Assembly (NCBI GenBank): GCA_023426435.1
Contig: JAFAAS010000110.1
Location: forward strand, 1 to 11,737
Direction: 5' to 3'
Length of the DNA: 11,737 nucleotides
Source: Verrucomicrobiota bacterium
GTDB lineage: Bacteria; Verrucomicrobiota; Verrucomicrobiia; Opitutales; Opitutaceae
Part shown: piece by piece, positions 6,335 through 11,737 of the stretch
Layout of the letters: the number at the start of each line of letters is the position of its first letter
How positions within the stretch are numbered: position 1 is the first letter of the stretch
The notes under the pieces: generated by a model
Told to the model about the DNA's origin: nothing
What the model saw: only the letters and a program-made list of their open reading frames with translations
Database searches by the model: none
Position numbers and translations under genes: made by a program

Positions 6335-7336
6335 ATGAAAACCCATCCTCGTTCACTTGTTGCTGCGTTTGTTGCGTTTCTCTCGCTTGCCCCAATCTGC
6401 GTGTTCGGCGCGCAATCGGCGACGAAGGAACGTGGGACTTCGGCTAAATCTTCGGTGGCGGCGGAGCCGGCTTGGAAATGGAACGATCTCGTGAACCGTC
6501 CGGATCGCTGGCCGCCGGCGGCGAGTTTGCAGGAGGAGGTTTCCTTTAGCGACGGGACGAAGTTCGCGGCGGGAACGAAGGTGCGGGTGACGAAGGTGAT
6601 GCCGCGGAAGATCGAGGCGATCCTGCCGGATGGATCGGCGGCGGAGCTCGGGGTCGATTCGACGAATGTGTTGGCGGCGGCGCAGGAGTATTGGGCGACC
6701 CTGACGCCCGAGCAGCGGGCGGTCGATTTGGCGGCGATCCGGAAGGATCGCACGCTTCTGCCGCCGATGGTGGCGGTTTACGTGCCGTTGAGGTTTCCGA
6801 ATGGCGAGCTTCCCTCGGGCGCCGAGCTTTCGGCGGCGGAGATCGTGAATCAGAATCTGCATGTTTGGAGCAGTGAGCATGCGCAGATGATGGCGGTGTC
6901 GCCGATGGAGACGGACCTGTTGGTCCGGGCGCGCGCGTTGGCGGCGTTGCCGATGGAGGAGCGGGTGAAGGCGCCGTGGCTGACCAGTTATGCGGATGCG
7001 TTGGGCAAGGCGAAGGCGGAGGATCGGAAGGTGTTTCTCTTCTTCACGGGTTCCGATTGGTGTGGCTGGTGCATGCGGTTGGAGAGGGAAGTTCTGCGCA
7101 TGCCGGAGTTCACGGATTTCGCGGCGGAGAATCTCGTGCTGGTGAAGGTGGATTTTCCGCGGCGCACCCGGCTGCCCGCGGCTGAAGCGGCCCAGAATCA
7201 ACGGCTGGCAAAGGAGTATGGCGTTCGTGGATACCCGACGGTCGTGGTGCTCAACTCCAAAGGGGAGCGGGTTGGCGAGCTCGGTTATCAAGAGGGCGGT
7301 CCCAAGCCGTTCATCGAGCAAGTCAGGTCGATGTAG
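6335..7336 (+). CDS. Exported thioredoxin-fold protein (CGWC active site) with extra N-terminal domain
   Basis: Predicted periplasmic thiol-disulfide protein, 333 residues. The signal peptide is MKTHPRSLVAAFVAFLSLAPICVFGAQS, with cleavage after about A26. The thioredoxin domain is roughly 215-333: WLTSYADALGKAKAEDRKVFLFFTG leads into the active site SDWCGWC (C243 and C246), then VLVKVDFP, and GYPT with the cis-proline P301 opposite the active site. The SDWCGWC..LE.EV form and the ALGKAKAEDRKV lead are typical of the Thioredoxin_7-type branch, often linked with redox roles in the envelope. Residues about 65-115 (EEVSFSDGTKFAAGTKVRVTKV ... IEAILPDGS ... TNVLAAA) look like a small SH3-like barrel, followed by a 90-residue linker domain I do not recognise. 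The ATG at 6335 fits the signal peptide; ATG 6310 is out of frame. It stands alone between two gaps, so a link with the neighbouring proteases is not shown; few cysteines occur in those proteins. Confidence 0.85.
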   Translation: MKTHPRSLVAAFVAFLSLAPICVFGAQSATKERGTSAKSSVAAEPAWKWNDLVNRPDRWPPAASLQEEVSFSDGTKFAAGTKVRVTKVMPRKIEAILPDGSAAELGVDSTNVLAAAQEYWATLTPEQRAVDLAAIRKDRTLLPPMVAVYVPLRFPNGELPSGAELSAAEIVNQNLHVWSSEHAQMMAVSPMETDLLVRARALAALPMEERVKAPWLTSYADALGKAKAEDRKVFLFFTGSDWCGWCMRLEREVLRMPEFTDFAAENLVLVKVDFPRRTRLPAAEAAQNQRLAKEYGVRGYPTVVVLNSKGERVGELGYQEGGPKPFIEQVRSM

Positions 7337-7510
7337 AAGGAACAGGCTCAGGCCCGTTGATTAGGCGGGCGGGAGAGGCGTATTCGAGCCGCTGCGTTGA
7401 CACGGATGGGGCGCAAGAGGGCTTGAGTGCGGCGCGCTTGATTGTTGGATACGGGCGCTGTCCAGCTTCCGTCGTCTCTCCCAGGGCGACTCGGGCGGCA
7501 CCCCTCTTAT
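7337..7510. other. Intergenic region between thioredoxin-like and long protease genes
   Basis: A GCCCG/CGGGC hairpin (7352-7356 with 7366-7370, 9-nt loop) lies 15 nt after the thioredoxin-like stop without a T-tract. A perfect TTGACA (7397-7402) is present, but no acceptable -10 lies at 16-18 bp from it. No gene is supported here. If the true start of the next gene is at 7646-7649, this gene-free region extends to about 312 bp. Confidence 0.4.
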
Positions 7511-10500
7511 ATGCCTTTAGCTGCCCTCGCTCGGATTTCGGTTGCAGGTGTCCGGATTGGCCGATGGCGGCGGTTCGCAACCTCGGCTCTTTATAGGCGG
7601 CGGCTGCCTGTAATCAGAAATATCATTCGCGGAGTCGGAACGGCCTTGATGGCGGTGGCGATCAACGTGCCCGCGGTCGCTTATCAGGTTGATGGGGGTC
7701 CGTATTGGCCGAATGGAACGGTCACGGTGCAGTTGAAGCTCGGCGCGACGCCGACTTATTCGGACGGGTCCAATCCGAACTCCACGGGAGCTGCGGCGGT
7801 GGTGACGTGGAACTCCTTCATGAATCGCGTGCAGCTGAGCAGCACGACGGGTGCGACGGGCGAAGGTGCGCGAGGCAATGGGGCGAATGAAGTTTTCTTT
7901 TCCAACAATATATATGGTTACGAGTTCGGCGCGGGGGTGTTGGCGGTTGCGCTGATTAATAATAATGGGGGGCGGAGAACGGAGACGGACATTGTCGTCA
8001 ACCGCGCGGAGAAGTGGGATTCGTATCGCGGCGGATTGCGCTACGAGGCGGTGGACTTGCGGCGGGTGCTGGTGCATGAGCTCGGTCATCTGCTGGGGCT
8101 GAGTCATCCGGATGAGGCCGGGGAAATCGTGCCGGCGATCATGAACAGCAGGGTTGGCAGCGAGGACGGGCCGACGCTCGACGATCGGAACGGCGTGGCG
8201 TCTCTCTACGGTCATGGCGTGGCAAATCCACCGGTGGCGCCGAACATCTCAGCAAATCTGCCGCTGGATGCGGAAGTGACTGCCGGCTCGTATGCGATGT
8301 TTTGGGTCGACGTGACGCATGATGCGACGCCGCCGATCACGTATCAATGGCGCAAGGACGGCGTGGATATTCCGGGCGCGATTCGCGCGATCCATCATGT
8401 TCCTGCGGCCATGCTGAACGATGCCGGCATTTACAGCGTGGTGGTGACCAATCCGGTGCGGTCGGAGACGAGTCGCGGCGCCAAGTTGGTGGTGAATCCT
8501 CCCGATCCACCGGTGATCGACCCGGCGAGCCCGGCCGATGCCATCCGGGCGGTGGGGCAGAGCATTCGGTTCGGCGTGAATGTGACCTCGGGGACTCCGC
8601 CGTTCACGATGCAGTGGCGCAAGAATGGGCAGAGCCTGCCGGGCGAGACTGGAACCGTTCTCGATCTAATCCCGATCACGAACGCTGACGCCGGCGATTA
8701 CAGTGTGGTGGTGACCAATGCCGCGGGATCGGCGACGAGCCGGGCGGCGAAACTGACGGTGACCCCGGCGACATTGCCGACGGTGAGTTTCGCGAACGAT
8801 CGGGAAGTGGTGCGCGTGCGGAGCTGGCTGAATGTGTCACCGCGACTGAGCGGCGGCACCGAGCCTTACACCTTCCAGTGGGAAAAGAATGGAGTGATTC
8901 TTCCGGGACAAACGGCTGCGTTGCTGACCATCGCGGATGTGACCATGGAAGCGGCGGGAAGCTATGTGGTGGTGGTGACGAATGCCGCCGGAACGGTGCG
9001 GAGCGGCGCGGTGGTGGTGGAAGTAGAGGCGGGGCCGCCGCCGGCGGAGGAAAAGATCCATTTCGAGTGGTGGGCGTTTGCATTGAGCGTCAGTCCCGAC
9101 TGGTCGTCGGGACCTTACACCTATCGCTGGATCAAGAATGGGCGGGTGATCCCGGGCGCGGGCGGTCCGCGTTATGAGATCCCGGTGGAGGAGCGGGGCG
9201 ACGCGGCGGATTATCTCGTGGTGGTCACCAACGGCAGCGGGTCGACGGCGAGCTGGCCCTACAGTTACGTGCCGAGGCGAGCAGAGAACTCGTCGCAGAC
9301 CGGAGGCTGGGTGGAAACCCTCCGGCACGAGGATGTCGCTTATTTCCTGTTTCGGAACTCCCCGCGGATCGAGCGCTACGATCTGGTCCGAGGCGCGTGG
9401 TTGAGTCCGATCGCGCTGGCGAGGCAGCCCACGGCCTTCTGGCAAGGCGACGCCGGGTTGTTCGTGGCGTTTGGCAGGACGGTGGAGAAGCTGACGGCCG
9501 CTGGTGCCACGCAGGCGACGATTCTGACGACGAACGAGGACGTGAAAGGCCTCTTGGTGCGAGATGGGATGCTCTATGTTTTTCATCCCGAGACGTATGT
9601 TTACAGCAAGTTCACTCGCGTGCGGTTGAGCGACGCTGCGGTGATGGAGACGAATTCCTATATTTATGAAATGACCAAGGTCGGGTCGCTGTCGCTCGCG
9701 TCGGGCCGGAGGAAAATCTTTGGACGGGACAGCGGGCTGAGCCCGCCGGACATCCACGTATTGGAATTGAACGCCGACGGTGCGTTGGGGGCGCAGCAAG
9801 GCGGGCCGTATCATGGCGATTATCCGGACGCCGAGCGCACCTTCGTGTCGCCGGATGAAACGCTCGTGTTCGATGACAGCGGCACTGTTTATTTCGCGGA
9901 CGATTTGACGTTTGCGGGGGCGGTGGGCGGCGCGTTCGACGACATCGCGTTTGTCGACGGAGGCGGGACGCTCGTGCTGCGCGGCGCGAGCCTCGTGGCC
10001 TATGACGGAACCTTTCTTGAAACGGGGCGCATTGCGTTGGACGCGCCGGGGCAGCGGGTTTTTGTCACCGGCCAGACGGCGGTGGTCTTTTCGCCGCCGG
10101 AAGGGAGCGGCACGGGGACTCGCGCGACGCGTGTTGCGCTCGATCGGATGGCGCCGCGAGCTGCGTGGCCTCGAGTCGATGCGGCGGGCCTCGCGTATTC
10201 GCCGAACGAAGTGATGCTGGGCCGCGACGAGGTCGTGTATTTGTCGAGCCGGATGCATGGCAACATCTTCAAGTGGTCAGTGGCGCAGCAGAAGTATCTC
10301 GAGTCGCTGCCGCTGACGGGTGCGGCGACGTATGCCGCTTATTCCCCCTTCGAGGACCGGCTTTATGCTGCGTTTGGCGATCGAAGGATTGTGAAAATCA
10401 ACCCGACCGGCGCGCCTGTGGAGCGGGCGTTTGCCACGATGGCGTCGGAGGTCATCGGGCTGGCCGCCGCCGGGCGCTATCTATTCGTGAACGATCGCAT

Positions 10501-11737
10501 TTCCCCGTGGGTTTCGTTTTATACCTTTGCGCCGGACGGTGAGATGATCGGGCGACGCGCGTGGGGGCATCATTCGCGGGCGTTCACGTGGAGCGAGGCC
10601 AAGCAGCGATTGTATTACTTCCGCGACGACACCTCGCCGAACGATCTTCTTTTCACCGCGGTGAAGGCGGATGGCACGTTGGAGGCGAGCGTGGATTCTC
10701 CGTATCATGGCGAGATCGAGACGCGGCATCCGATCCGGGTTTCGCCGAATGGAGCGATGGTGGTGTTGGGCTCCGGAGAACTCTACGACGCGGATACGCT
10801 CACGAAGAAACACGCGTTGCCTGGGGCGATTGACGATGCTGCGTGGTTGGGCGCGCGTCTTTATACGGCCGCGAACGATTCGACGGGGATTCGCGTGGAA
10901 CGGCGGGAGGGCGGCGATTATGGACTTGGGGTGTCGAAAACGATCGGCGGCCGGCTCTTGAGATTGTTCGCACTCGGTGGCGATCGCCTGTTGTTGGTGA
11001 CGATGCGCGGATATGCGCCGGTGTTCGTGGTGCTCGATGCGAATCTCAATGTGATCTCGTCGAGTCCGGCGACGATCGACGTGGCGCCCACCGATCCGGC
11101 CGTGGAGCGTCCGCAGGTGGTGACCCAGCCGAAGTCGGTGTCGGCAAAACCGGGTGGGACGGTGAGCTTAAGTGTGTCGGCGAATTCGTCGGGTTGGACG
11201 CGTTATCAGTGGCAGAAGAACGGCGTGAATCTGCCTGGTGCGGAGGCGAGCACGCTGACGTTGATGAATGTCGGGGCGACCGATGGCGGCACGTATCGCG
11301 TGATTGTCACGAACGCCGGAGGCAGCGTGACGTCGGCCGAAGCGGAGATTGTGGTGGGGGCGGCGAAGTCGCGGTTGGTGGCGTTGTCGGCGCGGTGTCG
11401 AGCAGGGGCGGGGGATCAGACGTTGATCATGGGATTTGTGGTGGAGGGAGCGAAGCGGGTGTTGGTGCAGGGCGTGGGGCCGGGAATTGCGAGCAGCGTG
11501 CCGACGGCGATCGCGGATCCGCAGTTGAAAGTGTATCGATTGGGCGGTGGGACGTGGACGCAGGTGGCGGAGAACAACGATTGGGTGAACAGCGCGGAGA
11601 TTTTGGCGGCGAGGGGGCAATTGGGCGCGACGGCGGTGGCGCAAGGATCGAAGGACGCGGCGCTGTTGGAAGATTTGGGAGCGGGCGTTTATACGGCGCA
11701 CGTGGCGTCGGGCGGGGCGGCGGGCGTGGCGCTGGTG
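7511..11737 (+). CDS. Large secreted matrixin-like protease with Ig-like domains, propeller-like region and A module (3' end outside window)
   Basis: At least 1409 codons without a stop up to the window edge. Numbering is from ATG 7511. A signal peptide is visible at about 35-60 (RNIIRGVGTALMAVAINVPAVA then YQVDGG). Residues about 60-235 are a matrixin-like catalytic domain with HELGHLLGLSH (H189, E190, H193, H199), Met-turn M211 (AIMN) and the closing SLYG. It is a paralogue of the domain in the gene at 4180 (both share KWDSYRG/SWDSYRG and HPDEAG), again without a propeptide. Then come four Ig-like domains (242-588) marked by YQWRKDG/MQWRKNG/FQWEKNG/YRWIKNG and AGxYxVVVTN; about 600 residues (589-1198) rich in short strands and YFADD, LYAAFG, LFVND phrases that look like a beta-propeller; a fifth Ig-like domain (1199-1284); and module A from 1287. 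The only cysteine I see is in ARCRAG. The start is unsettled: ATG 7511 gives an overlong signal peptide, while TTG 7646 or ATG 7649 give one too short. Confidence 0.85.
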   Translation, partial: MPLAALARISVAGVRIGRWRRFATSALYRRRLPVIRNIIRGVGTALMAVAINVPAVAYQVDGGPYWPNGTVTVQLKLGATPTYSDGSNPNSTGAAAVVTWNSFMNRVQLSSTTGATGEGARGNGANEVFFSNNIYGYEFGAGVLAVALINNNGGRRTETDIVVNRAEKWDSYRGGLRYEAVDLRRVLVHELGHLLGLSHPDEAGEIVPAIMNSRVGSEDGPTLDDRNGVASLYGHGVANPPVAPNISANLPLDAEVTAGSYAMFWVDVTHDATPPITYQWRKDGVDIPGAIRAIHHVPAAMLNDAGIYSVVVTNPVRSETSRGAKLVVNPPDPPVIDPASPADAIRAVGQSIRFGVNVTSGTPPFTMQWRKNGQSLPGETGTVLDLIPITNADAGDYSVVVTNAAGSATSRAAKLTVTPATLPTVSFANDREVVRVRSWLNVSPRLSGGTEPYTFQWEKNGVILPGQTAALLTIADVTMEAAGSYVVVVTNAAGTVRSGAVVVEVEAGPPPAEEKIHFEWWAFALSVSPDWSSGPYTYRWIKNGRVIPGAGGPRYEIPVEERGDAADYLVVVTNGSGSTASWPYSYVPRRAENSSQTGGWVETLRHEDVAYFLFRNSPRIERYDLVRGAWLSPIALARQPTAFWQGDAGLFVAFGRTVEKLTAAGATQATILTTNEDVKGLLVRDGMLYVFHPETYVYSKFTRVRLSDAAVMETNSYIYEMTKVGSLSLASGRRKIFGRDSGLSPPDIHVLELNADGALGAQQGGPYHGDYPDAERTFVSPDETLVFDDSGTVYFADDLTFAGAVGGAFDDIAFVDGGGTLVLRGASLVAYDGTFLETGRIALDAPGQRVFVTGQTAVVFSPPEGSGTGTRATRVALDRMAPRAAWPRVDAAGLAYSPNEVMLGRDEVVYLSSRMHGNIFKWSVAQQKYLESLPLTGAATYAAYSPFEDRLYAAFGDRRIVKINPTGAPVERAFATMASEVIGLAAAGRYLFVNDRISPWVSFYTFAPDGEMIGRRAWGHHSRAFTWSEAKQRLYYFRDDTSPNDLLFTAVKADGTLEASVDSPYHGEIETRHPIRVSPNGAMVVLGSGELYDADTLTKKHALPGAIDDAAWLGARLYTAANDSTGIRVERREGGDYGLGVSKTIGGRLLRLFALGGDRLLLVTMRGYAPVFVVLDANLNVISSSPATIDVAPTDPAVERPQVVTQPKSVSAKPGGTVSLSVSANSSGWTRYQWQKNGVNLPGAEASTLTLMNVGATDGGTYRVIVTNAGGSVTSAEAEIVVGAAKSRLVALSARCRAGAGDQTLIMGFVVEGAKRVLVQGVGPGIASSVPTAIADPQLKVYRLGGGTWTQVAENNDWVNSAEILAARGQLGATAVAQGSKDAALLEDLGAGVYTAHVASGGAAGVALV
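8234..9274 (+). repeat. Four tandem Ig-like domains (coding)
   Basis: Units at about 8234-8503, 8504-8767, 8768-9034 and 9035-9274, each 80-90 residues. Shared marks are a QW.KNG turn, a LPG/IPG step and the strand (A)G.Y.VVVTN.AGS. None has the disulfide cysteines, as is usual for bacterial Ig-like domains of this type. Unit 4 is the most degenerate: its entry strand is FEWWAFALSVS and it has DAADYLVVVTN. A fifth unit stands apart at 11105-11362, after the propeller-like region. Confidence 0.85.
11369..11737 (+). repeat. Dispersed C-terminal A module, copy 3 (truncated by window end)
   Basis: This segment opens SRLVALSARCRAGAGDQT and continues LIMGFVVEG, GVGPGIASSVPTA, ENNDWVNS, GSKDAALL and GVYTAHVASGGAAGVALV. 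It corresponds to half A of copies 1 and 2 almost position for position. A half B and a stop are expected within about 450 bp beyond the window. Confidence 0.85.

Noticed and set aside
6353..7321. A 322-codon minus-strand open frame opposite the thioredoxin-like gene
   Set aside because: Arginine- and histidine-rich shadow; the plus-strand gene has a signal peptide and a CGWC active site.
3463..7370. Intrinsic terminators after 3465, 6048 and 7336
   Set aside because: Hairpins exist near each stop, but none is followed by a run of T, so none is called a terminator.
7397..7402. Perfect TTGACA as a promoter -35 for the long protease
   Set aside because: No acceptable -10 occurs 16-18 bp downstream, so a promoter is not supported.
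7564..7596. A 10-codon ORF (MAAVRNLGSL) just upstream of the long protease
   Set aside because: No ribosome-binding site and no attenuator-like codon run or hairpin pair; likely chance.
7517..8215. A 232-codon minus-strand open frame opposite the second matrixin domain
   Set aside because: It lies exactly opposite the HELGHLLGLSH catalytic domain and has no recognisable features of its own.
8837..10258. A 473-codon minus-strand open frame opposite the long protease
   Set aside because: Same arginine-rich low-complexity character; the plus strand is continuously coding with Ig-like motifs.
7511..11737. A frameshift or several separate genes in the last 4.2 kb
   Set aside because: Codon-by-codon reading from 7511 to 11737 found no stop, and the domain pattern stays in one frame throughout.
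1..11737. CRISPR arrays, insertion sequences, tRNA or rRNA genes
   Set aside because: No short regularly spaced direct repeats, terminal inverted repeats with a transposase, or RNA-gene signatures were seen.

Overview
The window looks like a chromosomal piece from a GC-rich bacterium, most likely Verrucomicrobiota of the Opitutus type. The evidence is the strong GC bias at third codon positions, the large secreted proteins built from NHL, Ig-like and matrixin modules, and a two-part C-terminal module of a kind I associate from memory with Opitutaceae and related Verrucomicrobiota. No rRNA, tRNA, CRISPR array, transposase or integrase was seen. All supported genes lie on the plus strand.

Layout. 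Bases 2-337 hold the 3' end of panC (pantoate--beta-alanine ligase), the only housekeeping gene. After a 164-bp gap comes a 987-residue secreted protein with 12 NHL-type repeats (probably two six-bladed beta-propellers) and the C-terminal A+B module (502-3465). Next is a small secreted protein of unknown function (3540-4172), ending 7 bp before a secreted matrixin-like zinc metalloprotease (4180-6048). That protease carries a beta-sandwich domain resembling pre-peptidase C-terminal domains and the same A+B module. A 286-bp intergenic region with hairpins and a candidate promoter precedes an exported thioredoxin-fold protein with a CGWC active site (6335-7336). The rest of the window is one very long open frame (7511 or slightly later, running off the end at 11737). 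It encodes a second matrixin-like protease followed by four Ig-like domains, about 600 residues that look like a beta-propeller, a fifth Ig-like domain, and the start of the same A module.

How the genes fit together. Except for panC, every gene appears to encode an exported protein, and three of the five exported proteins share the A or A+B C-terminal module. The two complete copies end in the same residues, GVALVEIFDVP, directly before the stop. The simplest reading is an envelope or extracellular set (two proteases, a propeller scaffold, a small partner protein and a thiol-disulfide protein) in which the C-terminal module serves a common purpose such as surface sorting, anchoring or assembly. 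That purpose is inferred and not shown by the sequence. The close spacing of the small protein and the first protease suggests co-transcription and perhaps a functional pair.

Limits. Starts are uncertain for the NHL gene (TTG or ATG near 502), the small protein and the long protease gene. Domain calls come from reading motifs by eye, without profile searches.
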